Assembly (NCBI RefSeq): GCF_004217045.1
Contig: NZ_SGXM01000001.1
Span: 186,001-250,000 of the forward strand
Reading direction: 5' to 3'
DNA length: 64,000 bases
DNA from: Cupriavidus agavae
Lineage (GTDB): Bacteria > Pseudomonadota > Gammaproteobacteria > Burkholderiales > Burkholderiaceae
Shown here: one piece after another, positions 1 through 10,662 of the stretch
Layout: every line of letters starts with the position of its first letter
Position numbering within the stretch: position 1 is the first letter of the stretch
Translations under genes and position numbers: made by a program
The notes under the pieces: generated by a model
Databases searched by the model: none
The model's input: only the letters and a program-made list of their open reading frames with translations
What the model was told of the DNA's origin: nothing

Positions 1-94
1 TCCCGACCTGCTGGGCCAGGCATACGATGGCGTCTTTCAGCGCCTGGCGCGCGTCACCCATGTTGGCGCCAATGCCGATGAAGGCAAGCGTCAT
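1..94 (-). CDS. folK: 2-amino-4-hydroxy-6-hydroxymethyldihydropteridine pyrophosphokinase, partial (N-terminus only)
   Basis: Only the first 31 codons are inside the window; the gene runs off the left edge. The visible start reads MTLAFIGIGANMGDARQAL, the usual opening of HPPK (an [IL]G[SA]N-type segment for pterin/ATP binding). HPPK transfers pyrophosphate from ATP to the pterin in folate synthesis in the cytoplasm. The ATG (94-92) follows the pcnB stop codon (98-96) by 1 nt, so the two are co-transcribed and probably translationally coupled; pcnB-folK is a common proteobacterial order. Assignment rests on the short N-terminus plus this neighbour. Confidence 0.85.
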   Translation of the reverse strand, partial: MTLAFIGIGANMGDARQALKDAIVCLAQQVG

Positions 95-95
95 G

Positions 96-1652
96 TCATT
101 CCTCCGGCTGGGCGGGGCGCGATTCCTTCACGGCGTGTTCGCCATCGGCGGAATCCGCCTCGCTGCGGGAAGACACTGTATCCGATTTCCGGGGATTCCG
201 CCGACGGCGCCGCTTGCGCGCCGGGGCGTCGCCCGTGGGCTCGCCGGCGTGCTCCGGACCGTCCTCTTCCATTGACTTGCCGGCCTTGCCGCGCGTGGGC
301 TTGACGGACTGGATCAGCGCCTCGCGCTCGTCGGGCGGCGAGTTCTGGAAATCGGTCCACCACTGGCCCAGCTCGGCCGGCTGCTCGCCGGCTTCGCAGC
401 GCAACTGCAGGAAATCGTAGCCGGCGCGGAAGCGCGGCGATTCGAGCAGGCGGAACGGCATGCGGCCCACGCGCTTCTCGAAGCGCGGCTGCATGCCCCA
501 GATGTCGCGCATGTCGGTCACGAAGCGGCGCTGGATCGCCAGCTGGCCGGTCTGCTTTTCGAGCACCATGTCCATGGCCGTGTTCAGCGCCGCGATCGGA
601 TGCTCGCCGCCTTCGCGCAGCTTGGTCCAGCGCTGCAGCACGTGGTGCCACAGCAGCGAGGCGAACAGGAAGCCCGGCGAGACCGGCTTGCCCGCCTGCA
701 CGCGGCGGTCGGTGTTGTCGAGCGCCAGCTGCACGAAGCGCTGGCCCATCGGCTGCTCGATCGCCACGTCCAGCAGCGGCAGCAGGCCCTTGTGCAGGCC
801 GGCCTTGCGCAGCTCCTGCAGCGACGCCCAGGCGTGGCCCGACATCAGCAGCTTGAGCATTTCGTCGAACAGCCGCGCGCTCGGCACGTTGTGGATCAGC
901 GGCGCCAGCTCGGCGATCGGCACGCGGGTGTCCTCGTCGATGCCGAAACCGGTCTTGGCGGCAAAGCGCACCACGCGCAGCATGCGCACCGGGTCTTCGC
1001 GGTAGCGCGTGACCGGGTCGCCGATCATCCGCAGCGTCTTCGCGCGGATGTCTTCCATGCCGTGATGGTAGTCATGCACGGTCTGGGCGGCCGGATCGTA
1101 GTACATCGCGTTGATCGTGAAATCGCGGCGCTCGGCGTCCTCGGCCTGCGAGCCCCAGACGTTGTCGCGCAGCACGCGGCCGCTGGCGTCGATCGCATGG
1201 GTCTTGCTGTCGAGCTCGGCGCGCTTCAGGCGGCGGCCTTCGGGCAGCGTCTCGCTGGCCACGGCGTCCACGAGGGCGCGGAACGTCGACACCTCGATGA
1301 TTTCCTGCTCGCGGCCGCCGTAGAACGTCACATGCACGATCTGGAAGCGCCGGCCGATGATGCGCGAGCGGCGGAACAGCGCCTGCACCTGCTCGGGCGT
1401 GGCGTTGGTGGCCACGTCGAAATCCTTGGGCTTGATGCCGAGCAGCAGGTCGCGCACGGCGCCGCCCACGATGAAGGCCTGGTAGCCGGCCTGCTGGAGC
1501 GTGGACGTGACCTTGACCGCATTGCGCGAGATCAGCGACGGGTCGATGCGGTGTTCGTCCACGCCGACCACGCGCTGGGTGTGGGCGCGGCCGGTGCGGC
1601 GCTGCTTGGGGCCCGGCTTGCCGAGCAGCCGGTTGATGAGCTTCTTGATCAC
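96..1652 (-). CDS. pcnB: Poly(A) polymerase I (518 aa)
   Basis: Adds 3' poly(A) tails to RNAs and so promotes their decay. The nucleotidyltransferase core is clear: the GGAVRDLLLG loop and the KDFDVATNATPEQV metal-binding segment with its DxD-type acidic pair, then RRDFTINAMYYD and the REDPVRMLRVVRFAAK segment of class II nucleotidyltransferases. The C-terminus carries an Arg-rich tail (RKRRRRRNPRK), typical of PcnB rather than of CCA-adding enzyme. The start is a GTG at 1652 reading (M)IKKLINRLLGKPG. It begins 1 nt after the stop of the upstream HAD gene; a longer reading frame upstream is only overlap with that gene. Likely operon: HAD phosphatase-pcnB-folK. Confidence 0.95.
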   Translation of the reverse strand: MIKKLINRLLGKPGPKQRRTGRAHTQRVVGVDEHRIDPSLISRNAVKVTSTLQQAGYQAFIVGGAVRDLLLGIKPKDFDVATNATPEQVQALFRRSRIIGRRFQIVHVTFYGGREQEIIEVSTFRALVDAVASETLPEGRRLKRAELDSKTHAIDASGRVLRDNVWGSQAEDAERRDFTINAMYYDPAAQTVHDYHHGMEDIRAKTLRMIGDPVTRYREDPVRMLRVVRFAAKTGFGIDEDTRVPIAELAPLIHNVPSARLFDEMLKLLMSGHAWASLQELRKAGLHKGLLPLLDVAIEQPMGQRFVQLALDNTDRRVQAGKPVSPGFLFASLLWHHVLQRWTKLREGGEHPIAALNTAMDMVLEKQTGQLAIQRRFVTDMRDIWGMQPRFEKRVGRMPFRLLESPRFRAGYDFLQLRCEAGEQPAELGQWWTDFQNSPPDEREALIQSVKPTRGKAGKSMEEDGPEHAGEPTGDAPARKRRRRRNPRKSDTVSSRSEADSADGEHAVKESRPAQPEE

Positions 1653-1653
1653 G

Positions 1654-2328
1654 TCAGAACAGGTCCATGATGGGCCAGCCGGCCTCGGCCGCGCGGTTGC
1701 GCAGGCGGTCGTCGGGGTTGGCGGCCACCGGCTCGCTGACCTTCTCGAGCAGCGGCAGGTCGTTGGCGGAATCGCTGTAGAACGTGGTGGTGCCGAAGTC
1801 ATCCCACTTGGCGCCCAGGCTCTTGAGCCAGCTTTCCACGCGGGTGATCTTGCCTTCGCGGAAGCTCGGCACGCCAAAGACCTCGCCGGTGAAGGCGCTG
1901 TCCGGCTTGCCGTCGAGCGTGGCCGGTTCGGTGGCGATCAGGTGCTTGATGCCGAACGCCTGGGCGATCGGGGCGGTGACGAAGCTGTTGGTGGCGGTCA
2001 CCACGGCGCACAGGTCGCCCGCTTCCAGGTGCTTGTAGACCAGCGCGCGGGCCTGCGGCGTGATCACCGGCTCGATGACCTCGTGCATGAAGCGCACGCG
2101 CCACTGGTCCAGCCGGTCGCGCGGGTTGGCGGCCAGCGGCGCCAGCGCGAAACGCAGGAATTCCTGGATATCGAGCGTGCCAGCCTTGTATTGGCTATAG
2201 AACTCGTCGTTCTTGCGACGATACGATTCCTCGTCGACGACGCCCATGCGGACCAGGAAGCGGCCCCATTCATGGTCGCTGTCGGTCGGGATCAGGGTGT
2301 GGTCGAGGTCAAACAGTGCCAGATTCAT
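1654..2328 (-). CDS. HAD-superfamily hydrolase, subfamily IB (SerB-like phosphatase, 224 aa)
   Basis: The N-terminal motif FDLDHTLIPTDSDHEWG is HAD motif I (DxDxT) with the extended first Asp pair used by SerB-type phosphatases; motif IV is seen as FYSDSANDLPLLEKV. Family members hydrolyse small phosphomonoesters such as phosphoserine or histidinol phosphate; the substrate here cannot be read from sequence. The start at 2328 (MNLALFDLDHT) places motif I at residues 7-11, as usual; an upstream in-frame Met adds nine residues without family support. It lies directly upstream of pcnB, a pairing common in Burkholderiales. Confidence 0.88.
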   Translation of the reverse strand: MNLALFDLDHTLIPTDSDHEWGRFLVRMGVVDEESYRRKNDEFYSQYKAGTLDIQEFLRFALAPLAANPRDRLDQWRVRFMHEVIEPVITPQARALVYKHLEAGDLCAVVTATNSFVTAPIAQAFGIKHLIATEPATLDGKPDSAFTGEVFGVPSFREGKITRVESWLKSLGAKWDDFGTTTFYSDSANDLPLLEKVSEPVAANPDDRLRNRAAEAGWPIMDLF

Positions 2329-2436
2329 GGGGCGCGATTTTACATTAGAGTGCAACGGGCGGTCGGATTGGCCCGGCGCGGGAGGTGAGCGGGTTTCATG
2401 CCAGCGCGCCCCCTGGAGGCGTCCGCCGGCGGGCGG

Positions 2437-3150
2437 CTACTCGCGGAATTCGGCAAACATCTCCCGAAGCAGCGGCAGCGTCACGGCGCGCTTGCGTTCC
2501 AGCGCGTACATGTCGAGCGCGTCGAGCAGGGCCATCAGGCTGGGCATGTCGCGGTAATGCCGCGTCACGAGCCAGTGCGGGATCTCGGGCGAGAGCTGCA
2601 GCCCCCGCTCCCGGGCCGCCTGCACCAGGGCGGCCATCTTGTCGTCGTCTGACAACGATTCGAGCTGGTAGACCAGCCCCCAGCCCAGCCGTGTGCGCAG
2701 ATCTTCACGTACCGGCATGGCGCGCGGCGCCAGGCCGCCCGCCACCACGATGGCGCAGCGTACGTGGGCGCGCACTTCGTTGTATAGCGAGAACACGGCG
2801 ATCTGGCGGGCTTCGTCGAGCAGTTCGACGTCGTCCACGGTATAGATCTGGCAGGCCGGGTCGAAGATGAAATCGGACAGCGCGTGGTGCGGGCTCAGGT
2901 AGCGGCAGTTCAGCCCGCCGTGCAGCGCGGCGTCGCAGATGGCGTGCAGCAGATGCGTGCGGCCCGAGCCGGTCTCGCCCCAGAGGTAGATCAGGCGGTC
3001 GTCGGCATGCTCGCGCGCCACCAGCCCCGGCAGCTCGCGCAGGCGTTGCACGGGCTCGCGGTTGGCGGCCACGAAGAAGTTCTCGAACGTGGACGGCGGC
3101 GGGCTGCCCAGTTCGAGCGACAACTGCTTATGACTTGGACGCGGTGACAT
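2437..3150 (-). CDS. hda: DnaA regulatory inactivator Hda (237 aa)
   Basis: Hda is a DnaA-like AAA+ protein that, bound to the DNA-loaded sliding clamp, stimulates hydrolysis of DnaA-ATP and prevents re-initiation of replication. The N-terminus carries a clamp-binding segment (KQLSLELG, about residues 8-15). The Walker A region reads [11 protein letters not shown], with Arg at the usual Lys position as in other Hda proteins. Walker B reads YTVDDVELL. Length and lack of the DnaA DNA-binding domain IV fit Hda. Start chosen at 3150 ([10 protein letters not shown]); ten extra upstream residues are possible. Divergent from purM across 213 bp. Confidence 0.93.
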   Translation of the reverse strand: MSPRPSHKQLSLELGSPPPSTFENFFVAANREPVQRLRELPGLVAREHADDRLIYLWGETGSGRTHLLHAICDAALHGGLNCRYLSPHHALSDFIFDPACQIYTVDDVELLDEARQIAVFSLYNEVRAHVRCAIVVAGGLAPRAMPVREDLRTRLGWGLVYQLESLSDDDKMAALVQAARERGLQLSPEIPHWLVTRHYRDMPSLMALLDALDMYALERKRAVTLPLLREMFAEFRE

Positions 3151-3242
3151 TGGCGCGCATCGAAAGGCCCGGCGGGGCAAGGGTTGGCAGGGCGGCAGGC
3201 GGTTTCTCGGCGAGTCACTGGTCGCCGGGAGCCTGTATCCGT

Positions 3243-3258
3243 TAAAATCGCGATTTTA
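3243..3258. promoter_or_regulatory. 16-bp perfect palindrome between hda and purM (paired TAAAAT -10-like hexamers)
   Basis: TAAAATCGCGATTTTA is self-complementary and lies about midway in the divergent hda-purM intergenic region. Each half gives a TAAAAT -10-like hexamer, one per strand, so it could be a face-to-face promoter core or an operator. I could not find convincing -35 boxes at 16-18 nt on either side. Confidence 0.4.
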
Positions 3259-3363
3259 CTGGAGTCGCGCCCGTGTTCCGCGTCCGTTTCGCCTTTCCGG
3301 CGTCGGAAGCGTCTCAAGCGGCGTATTCCAGACTTTACCCTCCTCAAAGACAAGCAGGTTCTC

Positions 3364-4416
<1,053 letters not shown>

Positions 4417-4433
4417 CTTTTCCACTGCTGGTT

Positions 4434-4460
4434 TTCCCCTCTCCCTCTGGGAGAGGGGAA
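4434..4460. repeat. CTCTCCC/GGGAGAG hairpin repeat, copy 1
   Basis: Perfect inverted repeat, arms TTCCCCTCTCCC and GGGAGAGGGGAA, loop TCT. It sits between the convergent ends of purM and miaA. Same core as the copies near 24614, 27554, 51903, 55586 and 60900. Confidence 0.9.
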
Positions 4461-4482
4461 CAAAGACCAGGCGGTGAAGAAA

Positions 4483-5448
4483 CTACCACCCCGCCGCCCG
4501 CTCCACCTCAGCAACGTAATCCCCCCCCAGGCAGTCCACGCTCACCCGTTCGGGTGTACTCCGCAGCCACGTCAACTGCCGCTTGCACAGTTGCCGCGTC
4601 GCCGCGATCCCGCGCTCGCGCATCGTGGCGTAATCGCAATCCCCATCGAGATACTCCCAGACCTGCCGGTAGCCGACGCAGCGCATCGACGGCAAGCCCA
4701 GGTGCAGGTCGCCGCGCGCGCGCAGGCGCTCCACTTCGGCAATCAGCCCGCCGGCCAGCATGGCGTCGAAACGTTCGGCGATCCGGGCGTGCAGCACGGC
4801 GCGGTCCGACGGCTCCAGCGCAATCACGCGATAGCGCGCGTCGGCGGCGCCCGTGAAGGTGCGCGCCGCGGCCTCGCGCGCCAGCAGCGCGGACATCGGC
4901 TGGCCGCTCAGGCGGTGGATTTCCAGCGCGCGCTGGATCCGTTGCGCATCGTTGGGCGCCAGCCGCGCGGCGGTGACCGGATCCACCTCGGCCAGCATCG
5001 CGTGCAGCGCGGGCCAGCCGCGCCCCGCGGCCAGCGCATCGAGTTCGGCGCGCACGGCGGGGTCGGCCTGCGGCAGGTCGTTGAGGCCCTGCGTCAGCGC
5101 CTTGTAATAGAGCATCGTGCCGCCGACGATCAGTGGCGTGCGATCGCGCTGGCGGATTTCGCCGATCAGCCGCTCGGCGTCGGCCACGAACTGGGCGGCC
5201 GAATAGCTGTCGAGCGGGTCGATGATGTCGATCAGGTGGTGCGGCGCGCTGGCCAGCTCGGCTGGCGTGGGCTTGGCCGTGCCGATATCCATCTGGCGAT
5301 ACACCAGCGCGGAATCCAGGCTGATGATCTCGACCGGCCGGCGCGCGGCCAGCGCCAGCGCGGCAGCGGTCTTGCCCGACGCCGTGGGCCCGAGCAGGCA
5401 GACGACCGGCGGAAACGCGGAAAACGGCGCGGAAAGCTGCGATGACAT
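4483..5448 (-). CDS. miaA: tRNA dimethylallyltransferase (321 aa)
   Basis: Transfers a dimethylallyl group to N6 of A37 in tRNAs that read codons starting with U. The P-loop [11 protein letters not shown] (about residues 20-30) and the following [18 protein letters not shown] segment are the MiaA signature for DMAPP/tRNA binding; length is normal. It ends 22 nt past hairpin repeat copy 1. Its start is 13 nt downstream of mutL on the same strand, giving a mutL-miaA operon as in many proteobacteria. No hfq follows here: purM is convergent. Confidence 0.97.
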   Translation of the reverse strand: MSSQLSAPFSAFPPVVCLLGPTASGKTAAALALAARRPVEIISLDSALVYRQMDIGTAKPTPAELASAPHHLIDIIDPLDSYSAAQFVADAERLIGEIRQRDRTPLIVGGTMLYYKALTQGLNDLPQADPAVRAELDALAAGRGWPALHAMLAEVDPVTAARLAPNDAQRIQRALEIHRLSGQPMSALLAREAAARTFTGAADARYRVIALEPSDRAVLHARIAERFDAMLAGGLIAEVERLRARGDLHLGLPSMRCVGYRQVWEYLDGDCDYATMRERGIAATRQLCKRQLTWLRSTPERVSVDCLGGDYVAEVERAAGW

Positions 5449-5461
5449 GGCGGAAATACGA

Positions 5462-7444
5462 TTACTGGCCGCGCAGGAACAGCCGGTCCAGTTCGGCCAC
5501 CGTGAGCTGCACCCAGGTGGGGCGGCCGTGGTTGCACTGGTCGGCGCGCTCGGTCTGTTCCATCTGGCGCAGCAGCGCGTTCATTTCCTCGATGGTCAGC
5601 TTGCGATTGGCGCGCACGGCGCTGTGGCAGGCCAGCGTGGCCAGCAGTTCGTTCTGGCGCTCGGCCAGCACGCGCGAGCCGCCGAACGATTGCAGGTCGC
5701 GTAGCACGTCGCGCGCCAGCGCCTCGGCGTCGGCCTGCTTGAGCAGCGCGGGAATGGCGCGCACGGCCAGCGTCGTGGGCGACACCGGCGCGATGTCGAA
5801 TCCCAGTAGCTGCAGCGTTTCCTGATGTTCCTCGGCGGCGCCGATCTCCACCGGGTTGGCCGGCAGCGTGACCGGGATCAGCAGCGGCTGCACGGCCAGG
5901 TCGCGCGCATCGAGCCCGGCCTTGATCTGTTCGTAGAGGATGCGCTCGTGCGCCGCGTGCATGTCCACCAGCACCAGCCCGCGCGCGTTCTGCGCCAGCA
6001 CGTAGATGCCATGCAGTTGCGCCACGGCGTAGCCGAGCGGATGGTCGTCGCCGGCCCCCGGCTCGTCGCCGGGCAGTGCCGACGGCTGCGCCGGCAGCCG
6101 GTCGAGCAGGCTCGGCGGCTCGTCGGCGCGGGCCGCCTGAGCGTCGGCCAGCCAGGCGGGCGGCTGTGACGAAGGCTGCCAGGCCCGCGCCGCCGTGCCA
6201 TCGCCGGACGTGGCGGCGCGCACCATGCCGAGGTAGGCCTGGCGCGGCTGGGCGATGCCGAGTTCCGACTGGCGCCCGGCAGAGTAGTTGATCCACTGCG
6301 AAGCGCCGCCCGGCGCGGCCGGCGCGTTCGGAGCCGACGAGGGCGAGAGGCCCGCGCCGTCGCCGGTATCGGAATGCAGGCTGTCGCCCACCTCGCCGGC
6401 CTGGCGCGCCAGGCAGCGCTGCACCGCGTGGTAGACGAACTGGTGCACGGCGCGCGATTCGCGGAAGCGCACCTCGATCTTGGACGGATGCACGTTCACA
6501 TCGACCAGTTCGGGCGGCAGGTCCAGGCACAGCACGTACGAGGGAAAGCGGTCGCCGTGCAGCACGTCCTGATAGGCACTGCGTACGGCGTGGGTCAGCA
6601 GCTTGTCGCGCACGAAGCGGCCGTTGACGAAGAAATACTGCTGGTCCGGCCGCCCGCGCGAGGCGGTGGGCAGCCCGGCAAAGCCGTAGAGGTGCAGCGC
6701 GTCGGCGCCTTCGTCGAGCGGCAGGCGGGCACGCGCGAAGTCGCTGCCAAGCACCTGCGCGGTGCGCGTGGCGACGTCGCCGGCATTCCAGTGTTCGAGC
6801 GGTTTGCCGTTGTGATGCACCGAGATCGTGACGTCAGGCCGCGCCAGCGCCACACGCCGGATCATCTCCAGGCAATGCCCCACCTCGGTCTGCTCGGTCT
6901 TGAGGAATTTACGACGTGCCGGCGTGTTGAAGTACAGGTGCTGCACGTCGATCATCGTGCCCACGCCGCCGGAAGCCGGCTGAACGTGGCCGGTATCGGC
7001 GCTGATCTGGGTGGCGTGCGCGTCGGCGGCGGTGCGGCTGGTCAGCACGAGGTGCGAGACCGAGGCAATCGACGCCAGCGCCTCGCCCCGGAAACCCAGC
7101 GTCAGTACCGATTCGAGTTCGTCGAGCGAGGCGATCTTGCTCGTGGCATGGCGCATCAGCGCCACGGGCAGTTCGTCGGCCGGGATGCCGCAGCCGTTGT
7201 CGGTGATGACGATACGCCGCACGCCGCCTTCTTCCAGCCGGATGCCGAGCTGCGTGGCGCCCGCGTCGAGCGCGTTTTCAAGCAGTTCCTTGACCACCGA
7301 GGCCGGCCGTTCCACCACCTCGCCGGCGGCGATCTGGCTGATCAGCTGGTCGGGCAGCGGCCTGATCGGGCGGCCCGGCTGCGCGGTGCGCGCGGTGTTG
7401 GGGGCAGGCGTGGAAAGGTCAGGGCGGGCGGCGTCGGCGGGCAT
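5462..7444 (-). CDS. mutL: DNA mismatch repair protein MutL, endonuclease type (660 aa)
   Basis: The N-terminal GHKL ATPase motifs are clear: [19 protein letters not shown] and [12 protein letters not shown] proline/alanine-rich linker follows (roughly residues 350-450), then the C-terminal dimerisation domain. That domain contains [13 protein letters not shown], matching the DxHA(x)2E(x)4E metal-binding endonuclease motif absent from E. coli MutL. It also contains ACHSAVRAN and CNHGRPTW, two further segments of endonuclease-type MutL. This implies nicking by MutL itself rather than a MutH partner (family knowledge). Start MPADAARP at 7444 is preferred over a 54-residue longer frame that runs into the upstream intergenic region. 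Confidence 0.96.
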   Translation of the reverse strand: MPADAARPDLSTPAPNTARTAQPGRPIRPLPDQLISQIAAGEVVERPASVVKELLENALDAGATQLGIRLEEGGVRRIVITDNGCGIPADELPVALMRHATSKIASLDELESVLTLGFRGEALASIASVSHLVLTSRTAADAHATQISADTGHVQPASGGVGTMIDVQHLYFNTPARRKFLKTEQTEVGHCLEMIRRVALARPDVTISVHHNGKPLEHWNAGDVATRTAQVLGSDFARARLPLDEGADALHLYGFAGLPTASRGRPDQQYFFVNGRFVRDKLLTHAVRSAYQDVLHGDRFPSYVLCLDLPPELVDVNVHPSKIEVRFRESRAVHQFVYHAVQRCLARQAGEVGDSLHSDTGDGAGLSPSSAPNAPAAPGGASQWINYSAGRQSELGIAQPRQAYLGMVRAATSGDGTAARAWQPSSQPPAWLADAQAARADEPPSLLDRLPAQPSALPGDEPGAGDDHPLGYAVAQLHGIYVLAQNARGLVLVDMHAAHERILYEQIKAGLDARDLAVQPLLIPVTLPANPVEIGAAEEHQETLQLLGFDIAPVSPTTLAVRAIPALLKQADAEALARDVLRDLQSFGGSRVLAERQNELLATLACHSAVRANRKLTIEEMNALLRQMEQTERADQCNHGRPTWVQLTVAELDRLFLRGQ

Positions 7445-7559
7445 CGGGCGATTATACGTGCGCGCGGACACGATTTCGGCACAGTTATGACAGTTCCGTA
7501 ACCTCGGCGCCAAACCGGCTCTTGTATGATGGGGGCCTTCTTCAATTGGGGACACCGCG

Positions 7560-8222
7560 TTGGATACCGTATTGCACCTGATGGACATGGTTCTCCATGT
7601 CGACAAGTTTCTCGACCAGTTCGTGCTGAATTACGGCGTCTGGGTCTACGGCATCCTGTTTGCCATCGTCTTCGCCGAAACCGGCCTCGTGGTGCTGCCC
7701 TTCCTGCCGGGCGACTCGCTGCTGTTCATTGCCGGGGCGATGTGCGCCACGGGCGCAATGAACGAGTGGGCGCTGTCGGGCCTGCTGTTCGCGGCCGCGA
7801 TCATCGGCAACACGGTCAATTATTTCGTCGGCAGCTGGATCGGGCCCAAGGTGTTCGACCAGCACTGGCGCTTCCTGGACCAGAACGCGCTGCGCAAGAC
7901 GCATGATTTCTACGAGCGCCACGGCGGCAAGACGCTGGTGATGGCGCGTTTCATCCCGATCGTGCGCACGTTCGCGCCGTTCGTGGCCGGCGTGTCGCAG
8001 ATGACGTTCGTGCGCTTCCAGCTGTTCAACGTGATCGGCGCGGCCGCCTGGGTGTTCGGCCTGGTGTTCGCCGGCTACTTCTTCGGCAACCTGCCGTTCA
8101 TCAAGCAGTACCTGAACCTGATCGTGCTGGCCGGTATCGGCGCGGCCGTGGTGCCGCTGGTGCTGGGCGGCCTGTGGAAGCTGGTGCGCGGCCCGCGCCG
8201 CCCGGCAAGCCGCAAGCCCTGA
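7560..8222 (+). CDS. DedA-family membrane protein (220 aa)
   Basis: Inner-membrane protein of the DedA/SNARE-associated family (VTT domain), linked to membrane homeostasis and lipid carrier recycling. It has the family core FAETGLVVLPFLPGDSLLF, a re-entrant-like segment, and the conserved FMARFIPIVRTFAPFVAG-type arginine motif; four or five hydrophobic segments are visible. The start is a TTG at 7560 reading (M)DTVLHLMDMVLH; the weak GGGGAC upstream supports it, and nearby ATGs (7581, 7587) lack ribosome binding sites. Divergent from mutL; the closest E. coli relatives are YqjA/YghB-type. Confidence 0.9.
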   Translation: MDTVLHLMDMVLHVDKFLDQFVLNYGVWVYGILFAIVFAETGLVVLPFLPGDSLLFIAGAMCATGAMNEWALSGLLFAAAIIGNTVNYFVGSWIGPKVFDQHWRFLDQNALRKTHDFYERHGGKTLVMARFIPIVRTFAPFVAGVSQMTFVRFQLFNVIGAAAWVFGLVFAGYFFGNLPFIKQYLNLIVLAGIGAAVVPLVLGGLWKLVRGPRRPASRKP

Positions 8223-8246
8223 TCAGGGCGTACCCCGCCGCACGCC

Positions 8247-9095
8247 TCAGTCGAGGCTGCGGCTCATGTTGCGCAAGGCCGGCATGCGGTCGCGGATCTG
8301 GGTGGAATCGGCCGCGTCGGGGCGGGCCTGGACATAGGCTTCCAGGTCCTCCAGCGCCGGCCGGAAGCACTCCAGGTTGGCGTACGCCAGCCCCCGGTCG
8401 CGGACTTCCTCGATCGAATCGGGCAGCAGGATCACCAGCCGGTTCTGCACCGCCAGCAGCCGCTGCCAGCGCGATTCCTGCAGATAGATCGCCTTCAGGT
8501 TGCGCAGCATGCGCGCGATGATCTCGCGGTGCCCGGCCACCTGCAGGAACAATCCCAGCGGCACCTCGGATGCATCCGAAATCCCTTCCCGTTCGAGATA
8601 GGGCTCGAGCATCTCCTGCAGTTGTTCCTTCGACAGCGTTTCACCGGTCAGCGGATCGAGCACGACCTCGCCGGCCGGAATCGTCATGCGCACCAGGAAA
8701 TGGTTCGGGAACGACACGCCCTTGAGCGGCAGCCCGATCTGCTGGCCCAGCTCCAGGTACAGCACGGCCAGCGAGATCGGAATGCCCCGGCGCTGCTTGA
8801 GCACCATGTTCAGGTACGAGTTGTCGGGGTCGTAGTAGTCGTTCGCGTTCGGGCCGAAGCCGAGGTCGCGGTAGAAGAAATGGTTCAGCAGGCGCAGGCG
8901 CTGGATGGCGGGGGTGCCTTCGGCGATACGGCGCTTGAGCCTTACGGCCAGCACGTCCAGCGCCGCCAGTTCCGCCTGCAGGTCGAGGTCCGGGTAGGCA
9001 TCCTGGGCGATGGCGAGCGCGGTTTCCGTGAGCGGGATCGCATCGTCGTCGGCCACGAGGCTGGCAAAGTAATCCAGGACTTTCGTGGAGGTCAT
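8247..9095 (-). CDS. SirB1-family protein, transglutaminase-like and TPR-like domains (282 aa)
   Basis: Contains the SirB1 signature in the order LNHFFYRDLGFGPNANDYYDPDNSYLNMVLKQ.. then RRGIPISLAVLYLELGQQIGLPLKGVSFPNHFLVR; this is a transglutaminase-like fold in which the usual catalytic Cys is not obvious. The C-terminal third is helical and resembles TPR repeats. The function is not established (a role near peptide-chain release factor genes is known only as gene context in enterics). Start at 9095 (MTSTKVLDYF); the gap to the murJ stop is 16 nt, so it is probably co-transcribed with murJ. Confidence 0.85.
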   Translation of the reverse strand: MTSTKVLDYFASLVADDDAIPLTETALAIAQDAYPDLDLQAELAALDVLAVRLKRRIAEGTPAIQRLRLLNHFFYRDLGFGPNANDYYDPDNSYLNMVLKQRRGIPISLAVLYLELGQQIGLPLKGVSFPNHFLVRMTIPAGEVVLDPLTGETLSKEQLQEMLEPYLEREGISDASEVPLGLFLQVAGHREIIARMLRNLKAIYLQESRWQRLLAVQNRLVILLPDSIEEVRDRGLAYANLECFRPALEDLEAYVQARPDAADSTQIRDRMPALRNMSRSLD

Positions 9096-9111
9096 GGGCG
9101 GTGTTTCCTGA

Positions 9112-10662
9112 CTAGCCGGCGCGGCGCCGGAAGGCCGCATAGCGCAGGCCCATGAGCCACAGTGTACCGAAGTAGACCGTTGCCGCAAGTACCAGGCAGG
9201 CCGCCAGCAGCGCCACGCGCAGCCACGGCGTGCCCCCCAGCGCCACCCAGTCGAAATTGCGCGCAAACCACATCAGCATGCCCGACAGGATCAGCATGGC
9301 CGCCACCAGCCGCAGCAGGAACAGCCCCCAGCCCGCCGAGGGCCGGTAGAAGCCACGCCGGCGCAGCCCGAAGAACAGCAGCAGCGCGTTGACCGTGGAG
9401 CCGAAGCTGATCGACAGCGGCAGGCCGGCGTGCCCGAGCAGCGGCACGAACGCGAAGTTGGCCAGCTGCGTGATGATCAGCACGAAAATGGCGATCTTGA
9501 CGGGCGTGCGGATGTCCTGCCGCGCATAGAAGCCCGGGGTCAGGATCTTGATCAGGATGATCGCCAGCAGCCCGATTCCGTAGGTGGCCAGCGCCTGGCG
9601 CGTCATCTCGACGGCATGGGCGTCGAAGCGGCCATAGTTGAACAGCACCGAGGTCAGCGGCGTGCCGAACAGGATCAGCCCGGCCGCGCACGGCAGCGCC
9701 AGCAGGAAGGTCAGCCGCAGGCCCCAGTCGAGCAGGCCCGAATATTCCTCGCGGTTGTCGGCGGCGTTGGCCTTGGACAGGCTGGGCAGCAGGATGGTGC
9801 CGAGCGCTACGCCAAGCAGCGCCGTCGGGAATTCCATCAGGCGGTCGGCATAGGTGATGTACGACACCGCCCCGGCGCCGAGCCGCGACGCGATGTTGGT
9901 ATTGATGATCAGGCTGATCTGCGCCACGGACACGGCCAGCAGCGCCGGCGCCATCTGCTTGACCACGCGCCGCACGCCGGGGTTGGCCCAGGCCGCGCGC
10001 AGGTTCAGCGAGACCCGCGGCAGCACGCCCAGGCGGCGCAGGGCGGGCACCTGGATCAGCAGTTGCAGCACGCCGCCCACCAGCACGCCCCAGGCCTGGG
10101 CGTAGATCGGCTGGTCCATGTGGGGGCCGACGAAGACCGCCGCCACGATCAGGCTCAGGTTCAGCAGCACCGGGGTAAAGGCCGGCACCGCGAAGTTGCG
10201 CCAGGTGTTCAGCACGCCCGAGGCCAGCGCCACCATCGAGATCAGGCCGATGTACGGGAACATGACGCGCGTCATGAACACGGCGGCGTCGTAGGTGCCG
10301 GCCTCGCCCCGGAAGCCGGTGGCCACCACGGTCATGACCACCGGGGCGCCGATCACGCCGAGCAGCGACACCGCGGCCAGCGCCCAGGCCATGACCGTGG
10401 CCACGGCGTCGATCAGGTGCCGGGTCTCCTCGTCGCCGCGCTTGCCGTGGTACTCGTTCAGGATCGGCACGAAGGCCTGCGAGAACGCGCCCTCGCCGAA
10501 GATCCGGCGCAGCAGGTTGGGGATGCGGAAGGCCACGTTGAAGGCGTCGGTCAGTTCCGAGGCGCCGAATGCGCGGGCAATCAGGATTTCGCGCAGCAGG
10601 CCGGTGATGCGCGACAGCATCGTCAGGCCGCTGATGGTGGCAAGCGCTTTGAGCAGGTTCAA
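9112..10662 (-). CDS. murJ: Lipid II flippase MurJ/MviN (516 aa)
   Basis: Polytopic MOP-superfamily transporter moving lipid II across the inner membrane for peptidoglycan synthesis. About 14 hydrophobic segments are visible, and the N-terminal signature SGLTMLSRITGLLREILIARAFGAS is typical. The start is taken as TTG at 10662, reading (M)NLLKALATISG; the frame stays open for another 89 codons upstream, but those are Arg/Pro-rich and unlike any MurJ. A TATAAT lies on the minus strand at 10780-10775, about 110 nt upstream. Divergent from rpsT, a conserved beta-proteobacterial arrangement. Confidence 0.93.
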   Translation of the reverse strand: MNLLKALATISGLTMLSRITGLLREILIARAFGASELTDAFNVAFRIPNLLRRIFGEGAFSQAFVPILNEYHGKRGDEETRHLIDAVATVMAWALAAVSLLGVIGAPVVMTVVATGFRGEAGTYDAAVFMTRVMFPYIGLISMVALASGVLNTWRNFAVPAFTPVLLNLSLIVAAVFVGPHMDQPIYAQAWGVLVGGVLQLLIQVPALRRLGVLPRVSLNLRAAWANPGVRRVVKQMAPALLAVSVAQISLIINTNIASRLGAGAVSYITYADRLMEFPTALLGVALGTILLPSLSKANAADNREEYSGLLDWGLRLTFLLALPCAAGLILFGTPLTSVLFNYGRFDAHAVEMTRQALATYGIGLLAIILIKILTPGFYARQDIRTPVKIAIFVLIITQLANFAFVPLLGHAGLPLSISFGSTVNALLLFFGLRRRGFYRPSAGWGLFLLRLVAAMLILSGMLMWFARNFDWVALGGTPWLRVALLAACLVLAATVYFGTLWLMGLRYAAFRRRAG

